From assembly GCF_001523745.2 (NCBI RefSeq), contig NZ_CP013387.1, forward strand, positions 1,178,001 to 1,242,000: a DNA stretch of 64,000 nucleotides, written 5' to 3'. The notes under the pieces are model-generated. The model did no database searches. It saw only the letters and a list, made by a program, of their open reading frames with translations, and was not told the DNA's origin. This stretch comes from Burkholderia mayonis (GTDB lineage: Bacteria; Pseudomonadota; Gammaproteobacteria; Burkholderiales; Burkholderiaceae). This document shows, piece by piece, positions 46,022-54,932 of the stretch (the first letter of the stretch is position 1; every line of letters begins with the position of its first letter). Both the position numbers and the translations under genes were made by a program.

Positions 46022-47176
46022 ATGAAAAAGCAAGTCATTTCCGCAACCGCTTTGCTCGCATTCGCCGCGCCGGTTTTCGCCCAAAGCAGCGTCACGCTGT
46101 ACGGCGTGATCGACGAGGGCTTCAACTACACGAGCAACGTGAACGTCAACGGCGTGGGCAAGAGCAACTACCAGCTCGCGAGCGGCTTCGCGCAAGGCAG
46201 CCGCTGGGGTCTGCGCGGCTCGGAAGACCTGGGCGGCGGCCTGAAGGCGATCTTCACGCTGGAAAACGGCTTCGATCTGAACAATGGCAAGCTTGGCCAG
46301 GGCGGCCGGATGTTCGGCCGCCAGGCGTTCGTCGGCCTGTCGCACACGCAATTTGGTTCGCTGACGCTCGGCCGTCAGTATGACTCGGTCGTCGACTACC
46401 TCGCGCCGCTGACCGCGAACGGCAACTGGGGCGGCACGCTGTTTTCGCACCCGTTCGACAACGACAACACGGACAACTCGTTCCGTGTGAACAACACGGT
46501 CAAGTACGCGAGCCCGGACTGGAACGGCCTGCAAGTCGGCGGCACGTACAGCTTCAGCAACGCGACCGGCTTCTCGAACAACCGTCAGTACAGCATCGGC
46601 GCCGCGTACACGATGGGCGGCCTGCAACTCGCCGCCGCGTACCTGCAGGCGAACAATCCGGGCAAGACCGCGAGCGGCGCAATCGCGGACAACGACGCGA
46701 ACTTCACGGCCGACCGCCTGCGCATCTTCGGCGGCGGCGTCAACTACACGTTCGGCCCGGCGACGGTCGGCTTCGTGTACACGAAGGCCGACATCAAGAA
46801 TCCGGTGTCGACGGTCTATCTGCCGTCGTCGACGTTCACGGGCCTCGGCCTGACCGCGACGAAGTTCCAGAACTTCGAAATCAATGGCAAGTACCAGCTG
46901 ACGCCGGCGCTCTTCATCGGCGCGCAATATGTGTATACGGACGGCAAGTTCGACGCGGCCGCGGGCAACGTGAAGCCGAAGTACCACACGGTCGGCCTGA
47001 TGGCGGACTACAACCTGTCGAAGCGCACCGACGTCTACCTGCAAGGCGCATGGCAGAAGGTCGCGGGCGACAAGACGGGCACGATCGCGGACGGCGGCTA
47101 TGTCGTCGGTACGGATGGCCCGTCGGCTTCGGCGAACCAGTTCGCGGTCCGCGCGGCGATCCGCCACAAGTTCTGA
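46022..47176 (+). CDS. General outer-membrane porin
   Basis: 384 residues. Signal peptide MKKQVISATALLAFAAPVFAQ, then SSVTLYGVIDEGFNYTSN, the Burkholderia/Neisseria-type porin N-terminus, and 16-stranded barrel repeats such as GSRWGLRGSEDLGGGLKAIF and FGRQAFVGLSHTQFGSLTLG (20 residues). Loop 3 region and the final strand ending RHKF with the C-terminal Phe needed for outer-membrane assembly are intact. Diffusion of small solutes is the expected role. Immediately after the TGA stop codon (47174-47176) a group II intron begins, so the coding region is untouched but the original terminator is displaced. Confidence 0.95.
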   Translation: MKKQVISATALLAFAAPVFAQSSVTLYGVIDEGFNYTSNVNVNGVGKSNYQLASGFAQGSRWGLRGSEDLGGGLKAIFTLENGFDLNNGKLGQGGRMFGRQAFVGLSHTQFGSLTLGRQYDSVVDYLAPLTANGNWGGTLFSHPFDNDNTDNSFRVNNTVKYASPDWNGLQVGGTYSFSNATGFSNNRQYSIGAAYTMGGLQLAAAYLQANNPGKTASGAIADNDANFTADRLRIFGGGVNYTFGPATVGFVYTKADIKNPVSTVYLPSSTFTGLGLTATKFQNFEINGKYQLTPALFIGAQYVYTDGKFDAAAGNVKPKYHTVGLMADYNLSKRTDVYLQGAWQKVAGDKTGTIADGGYVVGTDGPSASANQFAVRAAIRHKF

Positions 47177-47532
47177 GTGTGCCGGGAGACCGGCAAGGAG
47201 TAAGTGGTGCAAGTCCACTGCGATGAAGGTATAGCGAGCCACATCGGCCCCGAGCCGTGCGCAGGCCGCCGCGAGGCGGTCGGCGAAGCGTCGGTAGGGG
47301 AGCGTGTGGGCCAGCCATTGAGCCGCGATAGTTGTGTTATTCCGGGTGCCGACGCGGTTCAGAACGCGGAAGGCAACACGAAGGGGCGCGCAAGCGCGAG
47401 CGCCTCGACGACCCGGCGTGGTCAGAGACCCTGGCACGCACGGACGCTCCTTGTGCGGGAACCGGGAGATCTCTCGTCTGGCCAGTCGCAACACGGGCTG
47501 GTCCGCATCGGGAAGGCGAGGAGCCGTAGCCG

Positions 47533-49011
47533 ATGATGAACGGACGGGAGAAGTCAGACTCCGCCGTATTAGCGAGGAAGCCTGCGAACAACGCCGGGAG
47601 ACCGGGAGCGGAGCAGGTGGAGCGAAGGGCGGGGACCAAGGGGAACACGGGTCAGTCCAGCACGCGCCGAGCGCAGAACCGGGCAAGCGTGTCACAGGGG
47701 CTGGAACGTGTACGGCAAGCTGCAAGGCAACGGAAGAAGGAGCGGTTCACCGCGCTACTGCACCATGTCACTGTCGACCGGCTCCGGGAGTCGTTCCTTG
47801 CGCTCAAACGCGATGCGGCTCCGGGAGTGGATGGCATGACATGGCGGTACTACGAGGCAGGACTGGACGAGCATCTCCAGCGTTTGCACGCGCAGGTACA
47901 CAGCGGAGCGTATCGGGCATTGCCCGTTCGACGGCAGTACATACCCAAGCCGGACGGTAAGCAGCGCCCGTTGGGGATTGCCGCGCTGGAGGACAAGATC
48001 GTCCAGCGCGCGGTGGTTGACGTGCTGAATGCGATCTACGAGGGGGACTTCCTCGGTTTCTCGTACGGGTTCCGGCCCGGGCGCAGTCAGCACGATGCGC
48101 TGGACGCATTGGCAACAGCGATCACCAGTACCCCGGTGAACTGGATTCTGGACGCCGATCTCAGGAGCTTCTTCGACTCGGTCAGCCAGGAATGGCTGGT
48201 CCGTTTCATTGAACACCGGATCGGCGATCAACGCATCATTCGTCTTGTGCACAAATGGCTCAAGGCGGGCGTGCTGGAAGATGGAGAGGTGAGCATCAGT
48301 GAGCTAGGTACGCCGCAGGGATCAGTGGTTTCACCGCTGTTCGCGAACGTGTATCTGCATTACGTGTTTGACCTCTGGGCCAATCGGTGGCGACGGCGGG
48401 AAGCCAAAGGCAACGTCATCATTCTGCGATACGCAGATGATGTAGTGGTCGGCTTCGAGCATGAAGCCGACGCGCGGCGTTTCTGGGATGCGATGCGTTC
48501 GCGGTTGGAGGAGTTCGCGCTTGCGCTTCACCCGGACAAGACGAGGCTGCTGGAGTTTGGTCGCTATGCGGCGGCCCACCGCCGGCGTCGCGGCCTTGGC
48601 CGGCCGGAAACCTTCACCTTTCTGGGCTTCATCTTTATCTGCGGCAAATCGCGCCGTGGCGCCTTCCAGCTTCAGCGGAAGACCCGGGGCGATCGTATGC
48701 GGGCGAAGCTCAGGCAGATCAAGGAGGAGCTTCGGCGACGCATGCACGAACCGATTCCTGTGCAAGGGAAATGGCTTGGGCAGGTGGTGCGCGGCTACTT
48801 CGCGTACCACGCAGTACCCACGAACTCGCGCGCACTTGGCGCGTTCCGCTACCACATCGTTGATCTCTGGCGGCGCGCGCTCCGGCGCCGTAGCCAGAAG
48901 GACCATATGACGTGGACGCGGGTCGAGAGGATCGCGGACGCCTGGCTCCCTCAACCTCGCATTCTTCATCCATGGCCGGATCGGCGCTTTGCCGTCAAGC
49001 ACTCAAGGTAG
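47533..49011 (+). CDS. ltrA: Group II intron reverse transcriptase/maturase
   Basis: 492 residues. Reverse-transcriptase motifs run from APGVDGMTWRYY, through IPKPDGKQRPLGIAALEDK and the YGFRPGRSQHDALD block, to the active site YADD at Y300-D303 (RYADDVVVGF), then LHPDKTRLLEFG. The maturase (X) domain contains VVRGYFAYHAVPTNSRAL and RALRRRSQKDHMTW. No HNH/En zinc motif follows, so insertion would need nascent strands at replication forks. It lies in intron domain IV; the TAG stop is one base before domain V. GAGGAG lies about 15 bases before ATG 47533. The ORF looks intact, so the intron may be active. Confidence 0.93.
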   Translation: MMNGREKSDSAVLARKPANNAGRPGAEQVERRAGTKGNTGQSSTRRAQNRASVSQGLERVRQAARQRKKERFTALLHHVTVDRLRESFLALKRDAAPGVDGMTWRYYEAGLDEHLQRLHAQVHSGAYRALPVRRQYIPKPDGKQRPLGIAALEDKIVQRAVVDVLNAIYEGDFLGFSYGFRPGRSQHDALDALATAITSTPVNWILDADLRSFFDSVSQEWLVRFIEHRIGDQRIIRLVHKWLKAGVLEDGEVSISELGTPQGSVVSPLFANVYLHYVFDLWANRWRRREAKGNVIILRYADDVVVGFEHEADARRFWDAMRSRLEEFALALHPDKTRLLEFGRYAAAHRRRRGLGRPETFTFLGFIFICGKSRRGAFQLQRKTRGDRMRAKLRQIKEELRRRMHEPIPVQGKWLGQVVRGYFAYHAVPTNSRALGAFRYHIVDLWRRALRRRSQKDHMTWTRVERIADAWLPQPRILHPWPDRRFAVKHSR

Positions 49012-49044
49012 GAGCCCGGTGCCCGAATTGGGCACGCCGGGATC
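49012..49044 (+). ncRNA. Group II intron domain V
   Basis: A 33-nt hairpin beginning GAGC with a CCCGG/CCGGG lower stem, a GCCC/GGGC upper stem and a GAATT loop, matching the catalytic domain V pattern including the AGC triad. Domain VI follows as a GGGGTGTTC/GGGCATTCC stem (about 49053-49075). Confidence 0.85.
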
Positions 49045-49084
49045 TGTGCGGGGGGTGTTCAGTAATGGGCATTCCTACCGCGAT

Positions 49085-49679
49085 TTCGGGGCGGCCACGC
49101 GGCGGGGCGCGATCGAGCGTGCCGCCGGCGGCCGGTTCGCTTCGGCTTGCGTTCAGCCGGCTCGTTTGGCCGGCTGAACGGCTTGGTGGTTCAGTCGACG
49201 AAGTTGGGTTCATCCAGCGGAGCTTGTCGGACCCACTGGTGAGTCGTCGACACAAATCGCGTCGGTGTGCGCAGTTGCGGGTGCATTTCAATCGGTCTTT
49301 AGCGCGGTAAACGCTTGGGTCTCGCCGAGCGGCGCTTGGGTCCTCTCCATCTTTCCCCTCGGCAGCAAGCGGATACGTGTGCGTATTTATTTTTCATCAG
49401 CGCGATGCCGTGCATCTTCGCTAACCGCTAACCGCATTTGCTGTTCGCGTCCGCCGGGCGGTTCGGATCGAACGCGGCGGAATCCACGTCTTTCCCGTTC
49501 TGCTTGTTTGCTGCACAGATCAGCTGACAATTCGCTCGACCCGAACGAGCCCCGGCAGATCGTCCATCAAGCGATGCTTGCCGCGCCGTACGCGTGGTGG
49601 GCGCGGTGCATAGCCGATCCGCGGCGATTCCCCGGGCCGAAGCGCCGCGACGAGCGAACGCCATTCGGCGACCAAGCGA
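49085..49679. other. Gap downstream of the intron
   Basis: About 595 bases between the intron and the LysR gene. It contains the hairpin at 49150-49180; the stretch 49370-49520 is somewhat lower in GC. I see no convincing gene on either strand; frames are Arg/Pro-rich. Confidence 0.5.
49150..49180 (+). terminator. Long perfect hairpin, probable original porin terminator
   Basis: A 12-bp perfect stem (cgttcagccggc / gccggctgaacg) with a 7-nt loop lies 66 bp after the intron's 3' end. Without the intron it would lie about 65 bp downstream of the porin stop. It lacks a T-run, so it is a structural terminator/3' end stabiliser candidate. Confidence 0.6.
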
Positions 49680-50591
49680 TCAAGCCGCGAACGATTCGCC
49701 CTTGCCCGGATCGTGCGCGAGAAACGCGATGAAATCGCGCGTGTATTTCGGCAATTCGTCGAAGCTGCGCGCACAGATCGTCAGCCGGCGGTGCGCCCAC
49801 GGATCGGTGAGCTCGATCAGGCGGATCTGCATCGTCTGTTGCGCGCGCAGCGCCGCATGGCGCGACACGATGCCGATCCCGACGCCGCGCTCGATCAGCC
49901 GGCAGATCGCGTCGAAGCTCTTCAACTGCACGCGGTAGTCGATCCGCTTGCCGAGCGCCTTCGCTTGTTCGGCGAGGTGGACCTGCAGCGCGCTGCCGTC
50001 CGTCATGCCGATGAAGTCGGCGTCGACGAGTTCCGTGAACGCGATCCGCTCGCGTGCGGCGAGCGGATGGTCGACCGCCGCGACGGCGATCAGCCAGTCC
50101 TCGCGAAACGGCATCTGCTCGAGTCCGTCGAGGCCGACCGAATCGGCGACGATTCCGAAATCCGCCGTCTTGCCGCGGATCGCATGGACGATCTCCTGAC
50201 TCGAGCGCTCCTCGACGCTCACCGACAGCTTCGGATGGCGCGGCAGATATTCGGCGAGCGCGTCGGGCAGGTACTCGCTGAGCGCCGCGGTGTTGCTGAG
50301 GAGGCGAATGTGGCCGCGCAGTCCGGCGCCGAATTGCTGGAGTTCGCCGCGCATGTGGTCGATCTGCTGCAGCACGACGCGCGCGTGGTGCTCGAGCGCG
50401 CGGCCGGCTTCGGTCGCGCGCGTGCCGCGCTTCGCGCGCTGCAGCAGCGGGACGCCGAGTTCTTCTTCCATGCCGCGAATTCGCTCGCTCGCGGATTGCA
50501 GCGTCATGTGCGCGCGCTCGGCGCCTCCCGTGATGCTGCCGGCTTCGCAGACGTGCAGGAAAAGTCGCAGATCGGTCAGGTCGAATCGCAT
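49680..50591 (-). CDS. LysR-family transcriptional regulator
   Basis: 303 residues. The N-terminal wHTH reads MRFDLTDLRLFLHVCEAGSI (20), then GGAERAHMTLQSASERIRGM and LGVPLLQRAKRGTRATEAG. The effector domain follows from about residue 90. It is transcribed away from the small membrane peptide and nlpD-like genes, so it may control an upstream or divergent target. The subgroup resembles regulators next to transporters, but no specific ligand can be named. Confidence 0.93.
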   Translation of the reverse strand: MRFDLTDLRLFLHVCEAGSITGGAERAHMTLQSASERIRGMEEELGVPLLQRAKRGTRATEAGRALEHHARVVLQQIDHMRGELQQFGAGLRGHIRLLSNTAALSEYLPDALAEYLPRHPKLSVSVEERSSQEIVHAIRGKTADFGIVADSVGLDGLEQMPFREDWLIAVAAVDHPLAARERIAFTELVDADFIGMTDGSALQVHLAEQAKALGKRIDYRVQLKSFDAICRLIERGVGIGIVSRHAALRAQQTMQIRLIELTDPWAHRRLTICARSFDELPKYTRDFIAFLAHDPGKGESFAA

Positions 50592-50745
50592 GGGGCTTGC
50601 GTTGTCGTTGTAATGGCCGATACGGTAACAGGATTGCGGCGCGGCGCGTTCAGGCTGTGCCTGAGCGCCGCTTCGCCGGTTCCGTATTTTCGTGTGACGA
50701 ATTGCCGCGCATCATGTCCGCTCGTTCGTCGATCCGGAGGCGCGC

Positions 50746-50850
50746 ATGCGAAGCAACCCGTCTTGGCTCCTGGCGTTCAAGATCGCGTTGCACATCTTCT
50801 TTCTCTGCTGCGGCGTCGCTTTCGCGTATTCGACGCTGGTCGCGGCGTAG
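50746..50850 (+). CDS. 34-aa single-span membrane peptide
   Basis: A short gene with a near-perfect ribosome-binding site, GGAGG 5 bases before ATG 50746. The product begins MRSNPSWLLAFKIALHIFF and continues with CCGVAFAYSTL before a short tail, i.e. one hydrophobic helix with a basic N-terminus and two adjacent Cys. The stop is TAG 50848-50850. It is too short for most gene finders. Function unknown; the clean signal before ATG and membrane-helix composition make it more than a chance frame. Confidence 0.55.
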   Translation: MRSNPSWLLAFKIALHIFFLCCGVAFAYSTLVAA

Positions 50851-51204
50851 CCGTGACGCGAACGGTCGCGGAGGGTGCGGCGCACGAATTCGCCGTCGGG
50901 TGAACGGGGCGCGGCGCGTGCGGATCGCCCGGACGCCGTGCGCAAAAAAACGCGCCCAGTCGTCCGAAATAGGCTCGGTTCGGCATTTTTGACGGGGCGA
51001 ACGCGTGTTTTGCGCTGTGCATCGAAGTCGTGCTTATCAGCGTCGCATCAGCGAATTATTTCGTTTCAAGCGGAATTGCAGCGGTGCAATTTCAGTTTCC
51101 ACAATTCTTGCTGCGATTTTGTCATCATTCTTGCATCCGGTTACACGCGCTCGCGGCGATTTTTGAGATGCTCAAAAAATTCAATGACCGGAGTTGTCTC
51201 GAGC

Positions 51205-52191
51205 ATGAGCAAGAGCGAGATCGACCGCAGTGTCGCGTGGCTGTCCGGCATGGCGGCCGCGCTCGTCGTCGCGGGTTGCGCAACCACGTCGCCTGTCACG
51301 CCTACCGATACGCTCGCCGATGCGGCGGCTGCCGCTTCGTCGGCGAGCGCCGCGCAGGCGGCCGCCGCGCCGCCGGCCAGCGATGCGGCGCAGCATCAGG
51401 ACAAGTCCGTCGCGCCGGCGCGCTTCGCGACGCGCTACCTCGTGAAGCGCGGCGACACGCTGTCGGCGATCGCCGACGCGAACGGCTGCACGGTGCGCGA
51501 CCTGCAGGCCTGGAATCACATGGGCCGCCGGACCCGAATCGCCATCGGGCAGGTGCTGCGGATCGCGCCGCCCAGCGCGGAAAATGCAGCCGCCTCGCAG
51601 GCGGCGAGCGGCCCCAATTTCGCACGTGCGCCCGGCATTGCCGCCGCCGCGGCCCGTACGAACGGTTCGGCAAGCGGGGCGAGCGCGGCGCCGGCCGGCG
51701 GCACGAATCCGTCGTCGTCGGTTGCTGATGCGTCGCAGTCGGCTTCGACGCCCGAAAGTGCCGCCGATCGCGCGGCGAACCGCCGCGTCGTGCAGGAAAC
51801 GAAGCGGCATGCGCAGTCGATCGCGCTCGCGTGGCCGGCGAAGGGCGCGATTGCCGAAACGTTCCAGCCCGGCCGCAACCGCGGCATCCGGATCGTCGGA
51901 CGCGCGGGCGATGCGGTGCGCGCGGCGGCGTCGGGCCGCGTGATGTATGCGGGCACGGGCCTGAACGGCTACGGCACGCTGATCCTCGTCCAGCACAACG
52001 TGGATTTCCTGACCGCGTATGCGCACAATCGCAAGGTGCTCGTGAAGACGGGCGACATCGTTCAGCAGGGCGAACAGATCGCCGAGATGGGTGCCGGCGA
52101 CAGCACGCGCGCGGGGATGTTGTTCGAAGTACGGCGAGACGGCAAGCCGGTCAATCCCATGCAGTATCTGCCGGGCCGGCAGCAGGGATAG
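51205..52191 (+). CDS. nlpD: NlpD-like lipoprotein with LysM and degenerate LytM domain
   Basis: 328 residues. A lipoprotein signal with lipobox VVAGC, an Ala/Ser/Pro-rich linker, one LysM domain (RYLVKRGDTLSAIADANG), and a C-terminal LytM (M23-like) domain from about residue 210. The zinc ligands of active LytM are gone: GRNRGIRIVG replaces HxxxD, and AYAHNRK/LFEVR replaces HxH, as in E. coli NlpD. Such proteins activate AmiC-type amidases during cell separation. Start at 51205 or 51184 are both possible; 51205 gives the canonical lipoprotein. The penA gene follows 213 bp downstream; in B. pseudomallei nlpD and penA are linked in transcription. Confidence 0.88.
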   Translation: MSKSEIDRSVAWLSGMAAALVVAGCATTSPVTPTDTLADAAAAASSASAAQAAAAPPASDAAQHQDKSVAPARFATRYLVKRGDTLSAIADANGCTVRDLQAWNHMGRRTRIAIGQVLRIAPPSAENAAASQAASGPNFARAPGIAAAAARTNGSASGASAAPAGGTNPSSSVADASQSASTPESAADRAANRRVVQETKRHAQSIALAWPAKGAIAETFQPGRNRGIRIVGRAGDAVRAAASGRVMYAGTGLNGYGTLILVQHNVDFLTAYAHNRKVLVKTGDIVQQGEQIAEMGAGDSTRAGMLFEVRRDGKPVNPMQYLPGRQQG

Positions 52192-52404
52192 CGATCGATC
52201 GCGCACGCTGGCGGCGTGCGAACGAGAGGCGGGCGATGCGCGGCGAATTTGACGCATCGCCCGGGCGCGGCGTCGTGCGCGCGAGCGGCCACAAATCCGC
52301 ACGGTTTCGTGCAGCGAGAACTGATACGCTCGTGGGCCGCGATTCCGGGTGCGCGAGTGCCGCGCCGCCCGGTTCGCGTCCGTTCACCCTCTCGCTATCC
52401 GCTT

Positions 52405-53292
52405 ATGAACCATTCTCCGTTGCGCCGTTCACTGCTTGCTGCTGCCGTTTCCGCGCCGCTGATCGGCGCATGTGCGCCGCTGCGCGGCAACCCGAACGGC
52501 GTCGCCGCCGCCGAGCGGCAATTGGGCGAACTCGAGTCGTCGTTCGACGGCCGACTCGGCTTCGTCGCGCTCGACACGGCGACAGGCGCGTGCATCGCGC
52601 ATCGCGCCGACGAGCGCTTTCCGTTCTGCAGCACGTTCAAGACGATGCTGTCGGCCGCGATCCTCGCGCGCAGCGCGGGCGACGCCACGTTGCTGCGGCG
52701 CCGGATTCCGTATGAGAAGCGCGACCTCGTCAGCTATTCGCCGATCACCGAGAAGCACGTCGGCGAAGGGATGACCGTCGCCGAACTTTGCGCGGCGACG
52801 CTCCAGTACAGCGACAACACGGCAGCGAACCTGCTGATCGCGCTGCTCGGCGGTCCGCAGGCCGTCACCGCGTATGCGCGTTCGATCGGCGACACGATGT
52901 TCCGCCTCGACCGCCGGGAGACCGAGCTCAATACCGCGATTCCCGGCGACGAGCGCGACACGACGACGCCTGCCGCGATGGCCGCGAGCGTGCGGCGGCT
53001 GCTCGTCGGCGATGCGCTCGGCGTTGCGCAACGTGCGCAACTCGATACGTGGATGCTCGGCAACACGACGGGCGGCGCGCGGATCCGCGCGGGCGTGCCG
53101 GCCGACTGGCGTGTCGCCGACAAGACGGGCACGGGCGATTACGGGACGGGGAACGACATCGGCGTCGCGTATCCGCCGAACCGCGCGCCGATCGTGATCG
53201 TCATCTATACGACGATGCGCGACAAGAATGCGCAGGCGCGCAACGACGTGCTCGCGTCGGCGGCGCGGATCGCCGCGCGGACGTTCGGCTGA
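52405..53292 (+). CDS. penA: Class A beta-lactamase PenA
   Basis: 295 residues, the size of B. pseudomallei PenA. The signal region has a twin-arginine-like RRSLLAAAVS and a lipobox IGAC, so it is probably a Tat-exported lipoprotein. Active-site motifs are CSTFK (Ser70-xx-Lys73), YSDN (SDN loop), RRETELN (Glu166-xx-Leu-Asn170) and DKTGTGDYG (KTG). It hydrolyses penicillins and cephalosporins in the periplasm. It differs from the B. pseudomallei PenA I remember at many positions. The start ATG is at 52405. No penR/ampR-type regulator is divergently adjacent; a LysR gene lies downstream. Confidence 0.95.
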   Translation: MNHSPLRRSLLAAAVSAPLIGACAPLRGNPNGVAAAERQLGELESSFDGRLGFVALDTATGACIAHRADERFPFCSTFKTMLSAAILARSAGDATLLRRRIPYEKRDLVSYSPITEKHVGEGMTVAELCAATLQYSDNTAANLLIALLGGPQAVTAYARSIGDTMFRLDRRETELNTAIPGDERDTTTPAAMAASVRRLLVGDALGVAQRAQLDTWMLGNTTGGARIRAGVPADWRVADKTGTGDYGTGNDIGVAYPPNRAPIVIVIYTTMRDKNAQARNDVLASAARIAARTFG

Positions 53293-53984
53293 CGGTACGC
53301 CGTTCGGGGGTGTCCGGCGCGCGGGTGGCTGGCGGCGGCTCAACGCGTCGTGCGAGCGATGCCGTGCGCGCCATGCCGATGCGTCGGGCATCGTCGTTTC
53401 GGTGAGGCGATCGTCCGACGCGTGATCGGCTTCGGCGGTCGCCGGCATGCACGCGATGTCGATCGATCCGCTTGGTCGTGTTCGTTGCGAGGCGGGCCGC
53501 CCTGAGGCGCGCAGCGTGCGCCACGAACGGGCGCGGGCAGCATCCTCCCGTTTGGCGACGGGGATTCGAACGTTCGCCTCGGTGATCGGGCAGTGCCGCG
53601 TTCGTGCACAGCGCGAGCCGCTTCGTACCGCCGAGTTTCCTGCCCGCCGCCGGCGACGGCGATTCGAACATCCATCGCGGTATGCAGGCCGCGCCGCTTT
53701 CCCTTCTCGCACGATCCGCATCATGTCGCCGACGCCGGGAATCGTCTGTCATAACGTCACGTGACGGCGAGGCCCGCATCGCTCGCACGAGCCACGCGGC
53801 AGCGGCGATTCACGCCGCGCGTCGCGTGCGTTCCGTCCCGCCTTGTCCTGGCTCGTCAAACGCTTCGTGTTCCGAACGCTCGCACAGCGCCCGCATTTCG
53901 CTTATCGTGACGGCTTGCCCGCAGGCATCGTCCGCCGCATCGCCTGCGCGTCCCCGTGTTGCCTCCGCTTCGCCGTCGACCGCC
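53293..53984. other. Gap between penA and a LysR gene
   Basis: 692 bases of high-GC DNA. Several frames on both strands are open but are Arg/Ala-rich shadows without ribosome-binding sites. I see no gene or clear repeat; a penA terminator is not obvious. Confidence 0.5.
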
Positions 53985-54857
53985 ATGCGCCGCCTTCCAC
54001 CCTTGAACGCCCTGCAGATTTTCGCGACGGTCGCGCGTCATCGCAACTTCACGCGCGCCGCCGATGCGCTGTGCGTGACGCAAGGCGCGATCAGCCGTCA
54101 GATTCAATCGCTCGAAGCGCATTACGGCTTTCCGCTCTTCATGCGCCACGCGCGCGGCCTCACGCTGACGGCGGAGGGCGAGCAACTGCTGCCCGTCGTC
54201 GTCGAGAGCTTCGCGCGGATCGAGGACATTTCACGGAAGCTCACGCGCCAACGCACCGATCTCGCGCTGAAGGTGCCGACCTGCATGATGCGCTGGGTGT
54301 TGCCGCGGATCATGCGGTTCCAGCGCGAGCATCCGGACCTGCACGTGCAGATGACGACCACCTGGCGGCACGACATCGATTTCCAGAGCGAGCCGTTCGA
54401 TGCGGCGATCGTCTACGGGACGTCGCCTGGCACGGACATGAAGGCCGTGCCGCTCTTCGACGAGCGCCTCACGCCCGTGTGTTCGCCGGACTTGCTGAAG
54501 GACAGGCCGATCGCGCGCGTAGACGACCTCGCGCGCCACACGCGGCTGCATCCGACGCGCGATCACCGCGACTGGCGGCGCTGGCTCGAGTATGCGGGCG
54601 CAGCCGGTGTCGACCCGGATCGCGGGCCGAGCTTCGACACGCTCGATCTCGCGACGAGCGCCGCGACGCAAGGCTTCGGCGTCGCGCTGGGCGACCTGAC
54701 GTTGAGCGAGGAGGACCTTGCCGCACGGCGGCTCGCGACGCCGCTCGACATCGTGCTGAAAACGGGAGCGCGTTATTACTTCGTCTATCCGGACAGCGTC
54801 GCGCAACAGCAGAAGATCCAGCGTTTCAGCGGGTGGCTCGAAGCGAATCGCGACTGA
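53985..54857 (+). CDS. LysR-family regulator of the GcvA/AmpR-like type
   Basis: 290 residues. The wHTH MRRLPPLNALQIFATVARHR (20), FTRAADALCVTQGAISRQI and FPLFMRHARGLTLTAEGE are typical of the GcvA-type branch, which also includes AmpR/PenR. In other Burkholderia a PenR protein is encoded divergently next to the beta-lactamase; here the gene is about 690 bp downstream of penA in the same direction, so a penA regulatory role is possible but unproven. ATG 53985 starts the protein; the open frame before it is not LysR-like. Confidence 0.9.
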   Translation: MRRLPPLNALQIFATVARHRNFTRAADALCVTQGAISRQIQSLEAHYGFPLFMRHARGLTLTAEGEQLLPVVVESFARIEDISRKLTRQRTDLALKVPTCMMRWVLPRIMRFQREHPDLHVQMTTTWRHDIDFQSEPFDAAIVYGTSPGTDMKAVPLFDERLTPVCSPDLLKDRPIARVDDLARHTRLHPTRDHRDWRRWLEYAGAAGVDPDRGPSFDTLDLATSAATQGFGVALGDLTLSEEDLAARRLATPLDIVLKTGARYYFVYPDSVAQQQKIQRFSGWLEANRD

Positions 54858-54932
54858 CCGGACGGCTCGTCCGGTTCGGCCGCGATCTCGCCGGGCGAGG
54901 CCGGGCGCCGAACGTGCTCCGCGCGGCCGCCG

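Larger units (their letters stand above)
47177..49084 (+). mobile_element. Group II intron with reverse transcriptase ORF
   Basis: About 1.9 kb. The 5' end reads GTGTGCCGGGAGACC, the GUGYG consensus, directly after the porin TGA. The 3' end is set by domain V (49012-49044) and domain VI, whose bulged A at 49077 lies 7 nt before the proposed end ...CGAT at 49084 (an AY end). TCAGAAC at 47359-47365 is the exact complement of the last 7 porin bases GTTCTGA (47170-47176) and is a candidate EBS1; TGTGG at 47305-47309 could pair with CCACA just upstream as EBS2. The encoded protein lacks an HNH endonuclease. The layout resembles RmInt1-type introns. Confidence 0.9.

Noticed and set aside
53293..53984. 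A divergent PenR gene next to penA
   Set aside because: No LysR-like frame exists here; the only LysR genes are at 49680-50591 and 53985-54857.
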